This document shows positions 8,501 to 17,182 of a stretch of 64,000 nucleotides of DNA, in pieces. The position numbers were made by a program, and so were the translations under genes. Origin of the DNA: an uncultured Opitutaceae bacterium (GTDB taxonomy: Bacteria; Verrucomicrobiota; Verrucomicrobiia; Opitutales; Opitutaceae); the NCBI GenBank assembly GCA_937958045.1, contig CALFXL010000058.1:1-64000 (forward strand), in the 5' to 3' direction. The notes beneath the pieces are model-generated. The model ran no database searches. It was given only the letters and a program-made list of their open reading frames with translations, and was not told the DNA's origin. The first letter of the stretch is position 1; every line of letters begins with the position of its first letter.

Positions 8501-9241
8501 TTATTTCGCGGGCGACATCTTGAAGTGCAACGTGCCGCGCGGCAGCACGGCGGTGAGTGTGTGCAGTCGGCCGGTGTCCGGCTCGAAGATGAAGGTCACC
8601 GCGATCGGCTTCGCTTTCGTTTCAGACGTGATCGCGTGGTAACGATAGTGAAAGTGTTCGAGACCGTTCTGTTGCGAGCGTTCGGCGGGGCGACCGAGCA
8701 AACCGAGAATCGCTTCGAGTGTCGGTGGAGCGACGGAGGGTTTTTCCGGCATCGGTGTGTTTTCGACTTCGGCTGAACGCGAACCGCGATCGATGCGCGC
8801 GCCGCCCGCGGAGCGAAGCAGACTCACGAACAATTCCTTGGGAAAATATTGGAAGTAGCGCTCGGGAATCGTGACGTGCGCGAGACGTCCATTTTCAAAA
8901 CGCGCGGCGAGCTCGACATCGTACACGGCGGTTTCAGGTTCGCCCGGCGGCGCATCTTTGACCCAGCGCACGCGCCAGCGCTCTTCCTTTTGTTGCGTGG
9001 TGAGAGTCTCCGGAAAAATGCCGAGCCAGCGCAGATCGCCCGGAGTGAGGAGCGGTTCACGGCAGATGATGTCCACGCCTTCGCGTGTATCCGCGGAAAA
9101 ATACGTATCGAATTGCGCGAACTGCCGCTTGAGTTCCAGCAAGCGCAGATAGACACAACCGCTGGCGAAGACCGCGGCGGCGATTAATCCTATCGCCAAC
9201 AGGCGTCGCACATGGGGTCGGGAGCGACGTGAGCGGATCAT
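8501..9241 (-). CDS. Hypothetical lipoprotein
   Basis: The 246-residue protein has a basic N-terminus, a hydrophobic helix and a lipobox ASGC with the acylated cysteine at residue 29, so it should be membrane-anchored after SPII processing. The mature part is mixed alpha/beta with no domain I recognise; a Pro-rich linker around residues 155-170 separates two parts. It starts seven bases after the YeaQ-like gene stop, in a four-gene minus-strand run (rsmA, exported protein, YeaQ, this gene). Confidence 0.75.
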   Translation of the reverse strand: MIRSRRSRPHVRRLLAIGLIAAAVFASGCVYLRLLELKRQFAQFDTYFSADTREGVDIICREPLLTPGDLRWLGIFPETLTTQQKEERWRVRWVKDAPPGEPETAVYDVELAARFENGRLAHVTIPERYFQYFPKELFVSLLRSAGGARIDRGSRSAEVENTPMPEKPSVAPPTLEAILGLLGRPAERSQQNGLEHFHYRYHAITSETKAKPIAVTFIFEPDTGRLHTLTAVLPRGTLHFKMSPAK

Positions 9242-9248
9242 GATGACA

Positions 9249-9497
9249 CTAACGTTTGATGAAACGCAGCAGATAAGCGAACAGGACCGCGCCAGCGACC
9301 GCGAAGATCAACTGGCCGAGCAGTCCGCTGGCGGTGATGCCGACCAGCTTGAACAGAAAACCTCCCAGCAACGCGCCGATGACACCGACGATGATGTTGC
9401 CCGCGAGGCCAAAGCCCTTGCCTTTGGTGAGCACGCCGCCGAGCCAGCCAGCGAGCGCGCCGATGAGCAGGATGGAAAGAAACGCCTCGATATCCAT
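9249..9497 (-). CDS. GlsB/YeaQ/YmgE family small membrane protein
   Basis: This 82-residue, very hydrophobic, Gly-rich protein has three predicted membrane helices, with GALAGWLGGVLTKGKGFG and NIIVGVIGALLGG matching the conserved pattern of the transglycosylase-associated (GlsB/YeaQ/YmgE) family. Members are linked to general stress but their biochemistry is unknown. It sits seven bases before the lipoprotein gene and six bases after the exported-protein gene, so it is clearly inside an operon. Confidence 0.88.
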   Translation of the reverse strand: MDIEAFLSILLIGALAGWLGGVLTKGKGFGLAGNIIVGVIGALLGGFLFKLVGITASGLLGQLIFAVAGAVLFAYLLRFIKR

Positions 9498-9503
9498 GCC
9501 GGA

Positions 9504-10199
9504 TCAAGGAGCCGTCGGAGCGGGCGCGGGCTTCGGACGAGCGGCGAAGGTGATCGAGTTGGCGAGCGCGAGCAGACGACGCTGCAGAATAGCATCCTCT
9601 TCTTCGGGCGTTTTCTTAAACGTATCGCGAAGCAACACGCGTTCGTAGAGCTCGGTGCTGATGATGACCAGCTCGTCGTTTTTGATGAAGACGAGGAAAC
9701 CACGTTTCGCCGCGGGCATCGTTTCGCCTTCGAGAAGAACGACGCGATCGGCAAAGGACGTGCCGTTGGGAATCAGCGCGGAAACAAACACTGCGCCGTC
9801 GTGAACGGTGGAAAGGTATTTCGCGACGGAAGTCGTCGTGCCTTCGTAGAGACGCGAGTACTGCGGCAGAATGTGCGTAGCGAACGCGCCTGCGAGGAAC
9901 TCCTTGCGCGGACGGCTCACAAACTCGGTGCGCAACGGTTCCTCGATGGCGACGCGGCCGACAAAGACGTGTGTGCCGTACATGTCGCGGAAAGTGACCA
10001 CCGAAGGCGTGTCGTGTACGACGCCGCCGAGTTCGGGCAGCACCGGAATCGGCATGGTGAAAAATCCGCCGGGGCTGATGTACTGGTTGTACTCATCGAT
10101 GGCTCCATAAATGCCTTCATCTTCTTGCGCGGAGAGCGGCGCAAGCAGAGCGAGCGCGATAGCCAGGAACAGGGAGCGACGGGGACGATGCGAATTCAT
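9504..10199 (-). CDS. Hypothetical exported protein
   Basis: The 231-residue precursor has a clear signal peptide (1-24, cut after LSA). The mature part begins QEDEGIYGAIDEYNQY and is mixed alpha/beta with a hydrophobic core segment near GFLVFIKNDELVIIS, ending in a Pro/Ala tail. I do not recognise a family. It is 42 bases downstream of rsmA and six bases upstream of the YeaQ-like gene, so it is likely transcribed with both. Confidence 0.72.
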   Translation of the reverse strand: MNSHRPRRSLFLAIALALLAPLSAQEDEGIYGAIDEYNQYISPGGFFTMPIPVLPELGGVVHDTPSVVTFRDMYGTHVFVGRVAIEEPLRTEFVSRPRKEFLAGAFATHILPQYSRLYEGTTTSVAKYLSTVHDGAVFVSALIPNGTSFADRVVLLEGETMPAAKRGFLVFIKNDELVIISTELYERVLLRDTFKKTPEEEDAILQRRLLALANSITFAARPKPAPAPTAP

Positions 10200-10241
10200 G
10201 AAGCGGATACGATGGGGAAGTTGAAAAGCTAGAAGCCTCAG

Positions 10242-11075
10242 TTACGTGGCGGAAGTGGCAAGACGGGTCCACAGCGAAATCGGAATCTCTTCCGGCCGCG
10301 ATTGCGCGGAGAGACCGGCGGCTGTGAGTTCGGCGAGCCACGCGCGACCTTCGTCGGGCAAGTGCTGACGCAGAAGCGCGCCGATTTGTTTGCGCCGCTG
10401 TTGGAAGCACGCGCGGATGAGCGCTTTGGTTTCCGGCTTGAAAATGAACGGCGTGGGTTTGCGCACGAGGTGAAGCAAATACGACTCGACGTCGGGCTTT
10501 GGATAAAAACAGGCGCCCGCAACTTTGTGTCCCGGCGCGATGTCGTATGCGCATTGGAGAAAAATCGAGATCGCGCTGAACTGTTTCGAGCCATGCGTGG
10601 CCGCGTAGCGCTGCGCGGCTTCTTGTTGAAGCATCAACACCAGACGCTCCGGTAGTGGTCCGCTCAATACAGCGTCCATCCACGGTGTGGAGATCGCGTA
10701 AGGAAGATTGGCGACGATCTTGAATCGTTCCGCGCGTTCCGGCGGAAGCGCCGCGAGCGGATGATCGATCGCGTCGCCCTCCAGCAGGTGAAACGTGGTC
10801 GGGTATTTCTTCGCGAGCGTTTCGGAAAGATGCGCGTGGAGCGTGCGGTCTTTCTCCACCGCCCAAAGTTCGACACCGGCCGCGAGCAGCGCGGACGTCA
10901 GCGTACCGAGACCGGGACCGACTTCCACGACGACATCGCGGGCGGCGATTTGGGCGAGCTCGAGCGATTTGCGAACGATGTTGCCGTCGACGAGAAAGTT
11001 TTGGCCCAGGAAACGTTTTGGTGAATGGCCGAGCTTGGTGAGTAACTCGCGCGTGGCGGAGGGAGTGAGCGGCAT
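10242..11075 (-). CDS. rsmA: 16S rRNA dimethyladenosine transferase RsmA (KsgA)
   Basis: RsmA dimethylates two adjacent adenosines near the 3' end of 16S rRNA using S-adenosylmethionine, a late check in small-subunit assembly. The 277-residue protein has the FLGQNFL motif (22-28), SAM-binding EVGPGLG (51-57), and the catalytic NLPY (123-126) of N6-adenine methyltransferases, followed by the C-terminal helical domain. The start at ATG 11075 fits the family; the preceding bases (AATCTCC) contain no Shine-Dalgarno. It follows a small lipoprotein gene by 16 bases. Confidence 0.97.
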   Translation of the reverse strand: MPLTPSATRELLTKLGHSPKRFLGQNFLVDGNIVRKSLELAQIAARDVVVEVGPGLGTLTSALLAAGVELWAVEKDRTLHAHLSETLAKKYPTTFHLLEGDAIDHPLAALPPERAERFKIVANLPYAISTPWMDAVLSGPLPERLVLMLQQEAAQRYAATHGSKQFSAISIFLQCAYDIAPGHKVAGACFYPKPDVESYLLHLVRKPTPFIFKPETKALIRACFQQRRKQIGALLRQHLPDEGRAWLAELTAAGLSAQSRPEEIPISLWTRLATSAT

Positions 11076-11091
11076 GGAGATTTCCCTGAAA

Positions 11092-11508
11092 TCACCGGGT
11101 GTCTTCGACCACGACGGGATAACCGCCTTGGATCGTCAGCAGATAGTTTTTTCCTTTTTCAACCGTGACCGGAAACGTGAGCCGCTCGGTGGTTTGTTCC
11201 TTCGGATTGTTGACCGATTGCCGCGTGCTCTCGACGAGCACGGTACGACGTCCCGCGGGAATCACCGCGCTAGGCAGGATTGTTTTTTTATCGCGAAACG
11301 CGCGGTTGGGCGCGCGGCCATCGACGCTGATGAGTCGCAGTTTCCAATAATAACCGGCGTAGTCGCCTTCGCCGCGGGCGGTCATCATGTCGTTTACGAA
11401 GGCGACATCTTTGCCTTCGACATCGACAATCGTGGGCGTGGAGCAACCGCCGAGAAACGCGGCGATGCAGGCGAGAAGAGCGAGAAGAATGCGGGGTGAA
11501 CGGCTCAT
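11092..11508 (-). CDS. Small hypothetical lipoprotein
   Basis: This is a 138-residue protein with lipobox LGGC (Cys22) and a mature beta-rich domain. Frame continuity reaches 11595, but ATG 11508 places the signal peptide at the N-terminus, so I use it. The mature region (GYYWKLRLISVDGRAPN and ERLTFPVTVEKGKNYLL) resembles generic envelope proteins that bind or scaffold, with no assigned family. It lies between trpC and rsmA, 16 bases from the latter. Confidence 0.75.
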   Translation of the reverse strand: MSRSPRILLALLACIAAFLGGCSTPTIVDVEGKDVAFVNDMMTARGEGDYAGYYWKLRLISVDGRAPNRAFRDKKTILPSAVIPAGRRTVLVESTRQSVNNPKEQTTERLTFPVTVEKGKNYLLTIQGGYPVVVEDTR

Positions 11509-11601
11509 GGAGGATATGGGGTTGAAGAACGAAGCATGGTTGCTGTCGCGCACGTTCTGTTCCGGACTGAATTTGCGGCGAGCAGCGATTGTCACCTGAT
11601 C

Positions 11602-12399
11602 TCAGCCGCGAAATTCCGCGATGAGCGCGGCGGGGTCGGGCGATTTCATGAGCGCCTCTCCGACGAGGATCGCGTGTGCGCCGCAGGCTTTCACGCGGGC
11701 GGCATCGGCGCCGGTGAAGATGCCGCTCTCGCTCACGGCGATGACATCGGCGGGGAATTTCGGGATGAGGCGTTCGCTCAGACCGAGGTCGGTTTTGAAG
11801 ATGGCGAGGTCGCGATTGTTGACGCCGATGATGCGGGCATCGTGGCGAATGGCACGGTCGAGTTCGGCTTCGTTATGAATCTCGAAAAGCGCATCGAGCC
11901 CGGCGGCGTTGGCCGCATCGAAGAGCATGCGGATGTCGTCGTCGTCGAGCGCACGGACGATGATGAGAATCGCGCTGGCACCGGCTTCGCGCGCCTGGAG
12001 CACTTGGATCGGATGCACCATGAAGTCTTTGCGCAAACAGGGGACGGCGGGCGGGTTTTCGCGGAAAAATTGAGTGACGCCGCGAAGATCATCGAGCGTG
12101 CCGCCGAAAAACTTTGTGTCGGTCAGCACCGAAAGAGCGCTGGCGCCGGCGGTTTGATAACGGCGCGCCTGCTCGGTGGCGGAAATGGATTCGGCGATCG
12201 CGCCGGCCGACGGTGAACGACGCTTGATCTCGGAGATGACGCCGAGCTTGCCATCGGCGCGCTTCAACGCGGCCGCGAACGACGGCGGCTTCGGCAGCGA
12301 AGCGTCGAGACGCGAAAGTTCTTCAAGGGAAACAAGTCGCTGCAGCGGCGCGACCTCCTGGCGCTTCCACGCCATGATTTCGGTGAGTTTGTCGGACAT
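11602..12399 (-). CDS. trpC: Indole-3-glycerol phosphate synthase TrpC
   Basis: TrpC closes the indole ring in tryptophan synthesis. The 265-residue TIM barrel has the signature EIKRRSPS (57-64, catalytic Lys59), LRKDF (122-126, second catalytic Lys), EIHNEAE, GVNNRDL and SESGI. I start at ATG 12399 (MSDKLTEIM), which matches the family; the longer open frame upstream to 13356 runs antisense through mazG and is spurious. No other trp gene is in the window, so the pathway is split. It is divergent from mazG; the 156-bp spacer holds a GC-rich inverted repeat GCTGGC/GCCAGC (12460-12482). Confidence 0.97.
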   Translation of the reverse strand: MSDKLTEIMAWKRQEVAPLQRLVSLEELSRLDASLPKPPSFAAALKRADGKLGVISEIKRRSPSAGAIAESISATEQARRYQTAGASALSVLTDTKFFGGTLDDLRGVTQFFRENPPAVPCLRKDFMVHPIQVLQAREAGASAILIIVRALDDDDIRMLFDAANAAGLDALFEIHNEAELDRAIRHDARIIGVNNRDLAIFKTDLGLSERLIPKFPADVIAVSESGIFTGADAARVKACGAHAILVGEALMKSPDPAALIAEFRG

Positions 12400-12555
12400 T
12401 CGGGAAGTACGAAAAACACGAAACGTCGCGAAAACCAGACCAGAGTGGAGTCTTTGCATGCTGGCGCCGGGCGGCGGCCAGCGTTGAGAGGTTTGGGCGA
12501 GAGCAAACGGACGCGCGCGGGAGTTTTGAGTGGGTTTTTGCGGAGGAGGTGTTTT

Positions 12556-13239
12556 TTGTTTCGCCGCATGAACGCCATGGAAGAGCTTCGCAACACCATC
12601 GCCCGTCTGCGCGGACCGGGCGGATGCCCGTGGGATCAGGAGCAAACGCACGCATCGCTGACCCGCTGCCTGATCGACGAATGCAGCGAGTTGCTCGACA
12701 CGATCGACCGCCTGGACATGCCGCACATGCGCGAAGAGCTGGGCGATGTGTTGATCCAGGTGATTTTCCACGCGCAAATCGCGGAGGAGTCCGGGCATTT
12801 CACGCTCGACGACGTGGCGCGTGAGGTGAACGAAAAACTTATCCGGCGGCATCCGCACGTTTTCGGCGATCATGCGAAGCTCGCGACCGGTGCGGAGGTC
12901 GTGGTGAAATGGGAGGAAATCAAAGCGCAGGAAAAAGCCGCGAAAGGAGAGGCGACGTCGCCGAGCGTTTTTAAGGATCTGCCGCCGCGCTTGCCGGCGT
13001 TGATGTATGCCGAAGCAATCTGGAAGCAGATCGAGAAAAAGAAACTCCCGGTGGGCGATGCGGTGAACACCACGCGCATCCAATCGCTTGGCGCCGAGCT
13101 CACGGCGGCCGATGCGGGACGACTGCTTTTTGAAATCGCCGCCGCGTGTCGAGCGAAAGGGATCGATCCCGAAGGCGCGCTGCGGCTGCACGCGCAGCGG
13201 GTGAAGGACGATGTCGAAAAACTCGCCAAGTCCCAGTGA
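12556..13239 (+). CDS. mazG: Nucleoside triphosphate pyrophosphohydrolase MazG
   Basis: MazG hydrolyses NTPs and dNTPs to monophosphates, removing damaged nucleotides and tuning stress responses. The product has GGCPWDQEQTH at its start, the metal-binding glutamates in DECSELLDTI and EELGDVLIQV, and a second, shorter copy of the fold after about residue 130, as in two-domain MazG. A strong Shine-Dalgarno, GGAGGAGGTG at 12542-12551, sits six bases before an in-frame TTG at 12556, giving 227 residues; ATG 12568 is the alternative (223 residues) but is too far from that site. This is one of the few genes here with a good ribosome site. Its 3' end overlaps xerC by 29 bases. Confidence 0.93.
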   Translation: MFRRMNAMEELRNTIARLRGPGGCPWDQEQTHASLTRCLIDECSELLDTIDRLDMPHMREELGDVLIQVIFHAQIAEESGHFTLDDVAREVNEKLIRRHPHVFGDHAKLATGAEVVVKWEEIKAQEKAAKGEATSPSVFKDLPPRLPALMYAEAIWKQIEKKKLPVGDAVNTTRIQSLGAELTAADAGRLLFEIAAACRAKGIDPEGALRLHAQRVKDDVEKLAKSQ

Positions 13240-14200
13240 CGCCGTTGCCGGTGCGGACCACTCCGCGACGATGGCAAAGGCGCGGCGTGTTTGGCTGTAT
13301 CCATTTGTCGAATACTTAAGCGCCGAGCGGCGGTATTCGCGGTACACGGTACGCAACTACACGCAGGCCGTGGAGGATTTTTTCCGCTGGCTCGATGAGC
13401 AAAGCCTGCTCGAAACGGTTTTCCCTGCGGAAAAAATCGAACCGCCGGATCGCCGGACGGTGCGCGACTTTGTGATCGAATCCACACGGCGCTTTGATCG
13501 ACGCACCTTGCACAATCACGTGTCGGGACTGCGGGCGTTTTTCCGCTTCTGGCTCCAGCGCGGTGCGGTAGTGCGCAATCCTTTCGTCGGTGTACCGCTG
13601 CCGAAGTTGGAGAAAAAATTGCCGCGATTTCTCACCGAAGAGCAGGTGACGCGGCTGCTCGATGCGCCGATGCGACTTTTGGAGAACGAGTCGATCGATG
13701 CCTTTTCCGCGTGGCGCGACCGAATGGCGATGGAGCTGTTGTATGGAGGCGGATTGCGTGTGAGCGAAGCGGTGGCGTTGAACTATGGAGACATCGATCT
13801 GGAGACCGGCGTGGCGCGTGTCGTGGGCAAAGGTCGCAAAGAACGCGTGTGTCCGCTCGGCACGATTGCAACGGCGGTGATTAAAAAGTTCCGCACGGAG
13901 TTCGCGACGGATACCGATCGCAATGCGCCGGTGCTGGCAACGCGCAATGGAGGACGCATGCAGGTTCGCGCGGTGCAGTTGATGTTGAAACGTTACCTCG
14001 CCCTGACCGATCTGCCGAGCGATCTGACGCCGCATAAACTGCGGCATTCATACGCGACGCATCTGCTCAACTCAGGCGCAGATTTGCGTGTCGTGCAGGA
14101 GCTGCTCGGCCATGCGAGTTTGAATACAACGCAGATCTACACGCATGTGAGCATGGCGCGCTTGAAGGAAGTGTATGCCAAAGCGCATCCGCGCGCGTGA
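13211..14200 (+). CDS. xerC: Tyrosine recombinase XerC/XerD
   Basis: This 329-residue site-specific recombinase belongs to the Xer group that resolves chromosome dimers at dif during division. It has an N-terminal SAM-like DNA-binding domain (about 25-120) and a catalytic domain with the full set Arg183 (GGLRVSEA), Lys207, His275/Arg278 (HKLRHS), His301 (LLGHAS) and nucleophile Tyr310 (IYTHVS). I keep ATG 13211, which is translationally coupled to mazG; ATG 13271 is possible, since the first 20 residues look non-conserved. XerC and XerD cannot be told apart with certainty by eye. No neighbouring integron or phage genes are present, so it is most likely housekeeping. Confidence 0.9.
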   Translation: MSKNSPSPSDAVAGADHSATMAKARRVWLYPFVEYLSAERRYSRYTVRNYTQAVEDFFRWLDEQSLLETVFPAEKIEPPDRRTVRDFVIESTRRFDRRTLHNHVSGLRAFFRFWLQRGAVVRNPFVGVPLPKLEKKLPRFLTEEQVTRLLDAPMRLLENESIDAFSAWRDRMAMELLYGGGLRVSEAVALNYGDIDLETGVARVVGKGRKERVCPLGTIATAVIKKFRTEFATDTDRNAPVLATRNGGRMQVRAVQLMLKRYLALTDLPSDLTPHKLRHSYATHLLNSGADLRVVQELLGHASLNTTQIYTHVSMARLKEVYAKAHPRA

Positions 14201-14203
14201 GGT

Positions 14204-14234
14204 GGATGCGGACAATGCGGAGCATGTCCCTACC
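14204..14234 (+). repeat. Copy 1 of a dispersed hairpin repeat
   Basis: Three bases after the xerC stop begins GGATGCGGACAATGCG followed by GAGCATGTCCCTACC. It can fold with GGAC/GTCC and ATGC/GCAT stems around GGA. A near copy lies at 44435-44466, also right after a stop codon and between convergent genes. Confidence 0.75.
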
Positions 14235-14275
14235 ATGCGAGATCTGGCGCGTGCTCGGAGGCGAACGCGATGCGC

Positions 14276-15520
14276 TCAGATGAAATCCAGCGGGCGATAA
14301 TCTTGTCCGAGGACGGACGCGGGCGTGGTCGCGAACCAGCGATCCAACACCGTCGCGTACACTTGCCGGAAATCGGTGGAGAACGTGAGGTCTTGATTGC
14401 GACCGAGATCGAGCGACGGCGCGGAGCCGTGGAGTCCGCCTTTCACGCGTGAGCCCATCACAAAGAGCGGCGCGGCGGTGCCGTGATCGGTGCCTTTGCT
14501 TTCGTTTTCCATCGGACGGCGGCCAAATTCGGAGAATGTCATCGTGGTCACTTGATCGTCGAGGCGATGTGCTTCGAGGTCGTGCTGAAACGCGGTCAGA
14601 CCTTCTGAGAGCGTGCGCATGAGCGTCTGGTGCGTGTTGAGTTGATTCGCGTGCGTGTCGAAACCGCCGAGCGAAACAAAATATACACGCGTCGAGAGGC
14701 CGGCGGAGATAAGCGCGGCGATTTGTTTGAGCGATTGCGCGAAAGATGTGCCGGGATACGTCGCCTCGGGCTGATAAGCGCCGAGGATTTTTTGCACGCG
14801 CTTCTCCGTCACGAGCGTGTCCATCATCGTTTGTTTGAGAAACGAGTGGTTGCCGTGGTGTTCATCGTCCGCGGGCTGCGCGACGAGTTTTTCGAGGAGA
14901 TCGGCATCGCCGCGTCCGCTGCGTCGCGAGCCGCCCGAAGCGACGCCGAACGTCGGATGGATGTTTTCCGCGAGAAACGTCTGCGGAACTTCGCCGCCGA
15001 GATGAACCGCGGCCGGATCGTCGGTGGGCATGCCCGCGCAAGTGTTGTCGAGAAAACGACCGATCCAGCCCGATGAGAGAATGCGATCGGAATCGCTCCC
15101 GGATTCCCAAATTTCGGTAGAGCGGAAATGACTGCGATTAGGATTGGGATAGCCGACGTTTTGGACGATCCCGAGTTTGCCGTTGTGAAAGAGACGATGC
15201 AGCGCGGAGCACGCGGGGTGAAGCCCCAACGTGTCGCCGAGACGCAGCACCTGGTCTTTGGCGATGCCGAGCGTTGGACGCAGCCGGTAATAATTCGCGT
15301 CCTCGAAAGGAATGACGGTGTTGAGACCATCATTGCCGCCCGCGAGCTGCACCAGCACGAGGATGGTACGGTCTCTTTCCGGACTTGGTTGTGCGGCGAA
15401 TGTGGAGCGAACGAGAAATGACGGCGCGAAATGACTGAATGCGAGCAAGCCGATGCCGGCGCCGGACATACGGAGGAACTCGCGTCGGGTGGAAGGAAAC
15501 GGCTGCCGGGGATTGTTCAT
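14276..15520 (-). CDS. Tat-exported DUF1501 family protein
   Basis: DUF1501 proteins are sulfatase-fold secreted proteins common in Planctomycetes and Verrucomicrobia; their biochemical role is not settled. The 414-residue precursor has a twin-arginine signal (STRREFLRMSG, Arg12-Arg13) and the family blocks LVQLAGGNDGLNT, NRSHFRSTEIWESG, SLGGFDTHANQ and FSEFGRRPMENESKGTDHGTAAP. I choose ATG 15520 rather than 15580 because it places the Tat motif near the N-terminus and leaves 19 bases after the DUF1800 stop. It pairs with the DUF1800 gene upstream, the usual partner. Confidence 0.93.
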   Translation of the reverse strand: MNNPRQPFPSTRREFLRMSGAGIGLLAFSHFAPSFLVRSTFAAQPSPERDRTILVLVQLAGGNDGLNTVIPFEDANYYRLRPTLGIAKDQVLRLGDTLGLHPACSALHRLFHNGKLGIVQNVGYPNPNRSHFRSTEIWESGSDSDRILSSGWIGRFLDNTCAGMPTDDPAAVHLGGEVPQTFLAENIHPTFGVASGGSRRSGRGDADLLEKLVAQPADDEHHGNHSFLKQTMMDTLVTEKRVQKILGAYQPEATYPGTSFAQSLKQIAALISAGLSTRVYFVSLGGFDTHANQLNTHQTLMRTLSEGLTAFQHDLEAHRLDDQVTTMTFSEFGRRPMENESKGTDHGTAAPLFVMGSRVKGGLHGSAPSLDLGRNQDLTFSTDFRQVYATVLDRWFATTPASVLGQDYRPLDFI

Positions 15521-15539
15521 GGGGCGGGGAAAGTTTGTA

Positions 15540-17036
15540 TCAACAAAGCTGATACTGCGGGGATTGGAGCAGGGCGGCAAGAACGCTACGGATGCGGCGA
15601 GCGGCGGGAGTCGAAGAGTTATTCTTCAGAAAACGAATAATGTCGTCGCGAGAGGTGGGGGAGGTTTCTCCGGAAAGAAAGGAATCGATGAGCCGCGCGG
15701 CGAGTTCATCTGCAGATAAACGAGAAAGCGCTTCGAAATACGACGGATCAACCGTGAAACGAGCGCGGCCCGCCTCGCGCGCGGCCGCGAGATCGCGTTG
15801 CTCGTCGCCATTGAGCGCAGCCTCGTTGATCGGCTGAAGCAGCACGTGCACAAGCTGCCGGCGCGCAGCGAGTGTCGCAGAGTTGATCCATTGGCGGCCG
15901 CCGACCCAGCCGCGGACGTTGGGCGGATTGAAGGGATTTTGTCCCATTTGCCGCAGCGAGCCGAGAACCTGCCGCGCGAACGGGGCGACCTCGAGCTCCA
16001 GATCCTGGATGAGTCCGAGATAAAATTGAATCGGGCTCTTGATGTAGTTGCCGCGATGATACGGCTCGAAGAAAAGCCGGCTGCCGAAGAAACGCTGCGC
16101 CAGCGCACGAAGATCGAAGTTTCGCGCGCGCCACCAATCGCCGAGCGCTGCGAGCTGCTCTTGGGGAATCGGCGAATCGCTCAGATAAAAACGCGCGAGT
16201 TCGTGGGGCAGCCAAGTCGCGGCGGCGGGTTGTTCGTACGCGAGATCGATCACCTCATCGCCGGAAAAAGACGCGGTGCGTCCGAAGATCGTTTTGGGTG
16301 TGTTGTCGTGTTGGCGACGGGCAAAAACGAACGCGCCCTCGCGGTGACGATAACCGGTGAATGCGCGTGCGGCTTCCTTGATGTCGCGTTCGCTGTAGTT
16401 GCCTTCGCCGAGGACGAAGAGTTCAAAAAGTTCGCGGGCGAAATTTTCGTTGGGCGCGTCGCGACGACTGTCTTGCAGATCGAGATAACGAATCATCGCG
16501 GAGGAACGCGACACGGCTTTGGTCAACGCGGGCGCGGTACCGAAGCCATGTTCTCGCAGAATCGCGGTGTGATCGAAAATATGCGCGGCATTGCGGACCT
16601 TTTCGTAGGCGACGACGTAGATGTCGGAGAGGAAAAGCGTCCACTTTTCTTGCGCGGCCACGGCGGGCTGCGACGCGAACTGCAGCCACTGAATGCTCAT
16701 CTCGCGCAGCGCCTGTTGTGAAGCCTCACGAGCCTCGCGCTGAAGCTCCCGTTTTTCCTGTGCGCTGGCGGCGCGGATGCGTTGCGTGAGTTCGGGCGCT
16801 TCCTTTTCGAGTTTCGCGATCGCGGGCGGTTTCGGGAAAGGAACTGTCTCGCCGGGAAAAAGACGCCCGAGTGTGGCTGGCAGTCCATCACGCACGGCGC
16901 GATTAACTTCTGCGGGCGTGGCCGACCATGTGACGCGTCGCAGCAAATGGCGCGCGGCAGCGGAGTCGAATGCCTCCGGTGGGAGCGGCTCCCAGACATC
17001 AGGATTGCGCGGAGAAGAGCCGGCGGACGTTTCCAT
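15540..17036 (-). CDS. DUF1800 family protein
   Basis: This 498-residue protein matches the DUF1800 family, which is nearly always encoded next to DUF1501. Conserved stretches include AARHLLRRVTWSATPAE near the N-terminus, REHGFG, NENFARELFELFVLGEGN, ARAFTGYRH and NPFNPPNVRGWVGG. No clear signal peptide is visible, unlike its partner. ATG 17036 is preferred over the in-frame GTG 17042. It is the first gene of the DUF1800-DUF1501 pair, 19 bases apart. The pair is thought to act on the envelope or on extracellular polymers, but this is not established. Confidence 0.92.
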   Translation of the reverse strand: METSAGSSPRNPDVWEPLPPEAFDSAAARHLLRRVTWSATPAEVNRAVRDGLPATLGRLFPGETVPFPKPPAIAKLEKEAPELTQRIRAASAQEKRELQREAREASQQALREMSIQWLQFASQPAVAAQEKWTLFLSDIYVVAYEKVRNAAHIFDHTAILREHGFGTAPALTKAVSRSSAMIRYLDLQDSRRDAPNENFARELFELFVLGEGNYSERDIKEAARAFTGYRHREGAFVFARRQHDNTPKTIFGRTASFSGDEVIDLAYEQPAAATWLPHELARFYLSDSPIPQEQLAALGDWWRARNFDLRALAQRFFGSRLFFEPYHRGNYIKSPIQFYLGLIQDLELEVAPFARQVLGSLRQMGQNPFNPPNVRGWVGGRQWINSATLAARRQLVHVLLQPINEAALNGDEQRDLAAAREAGRARFTVDPSYFEALSRLSADELAARLIDSFLSGETSPTSRDDIIRFLKNNSSTPAARRIRSVLAALLQSPQYQLC

Positions 17037-17094
17037 GCGCACTCACAGACGCCGGATTGCGGCGGAGGTTTCGCGGGCGCGGGTTTTTCGGAAC

Positions 17095-17139
17095 GGGCTC
17101 ATAGGTCCTATAGGACTTCTGGGACCCATGGGAGGACCG
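17095..17139. repeat. 9-nt phased GGxCC-type repeat array
   Basis: The spacer between the DUF1800 gene start and the alr 3' end contains five units in 9-base phase: GGGCTCATA, GGTCCTATA, GGACTTCTG, GGACCCATG, GGAGGACCG. Several units are partly palindromic (GGTCCTATAGGACT, GGGACCCATGGGA). Translated in one frame, it gives a collagen-like run (GPIGLLGPMGGP), which produces spurious proteins. No gene is present here. Confidence 0.65.
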
Positions 17140-17182
17140 CGCGTGGGCGCGATCGAGGCGCCCCGTCCGCAACCGGCGTCGC

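Noticed and set aside
13240..13356. Longer TrpC start (up to 13356)
   Set aside because: The extension is antisense to mazG and unrelated to the TrpC family; ATG 12399 fits.
13211..14200. Mobile-element integrase
   Set aside because: The recombinase is coupled to mazG, has Xer-like length and motifs, and no att sites, cassette or phage genes are near.
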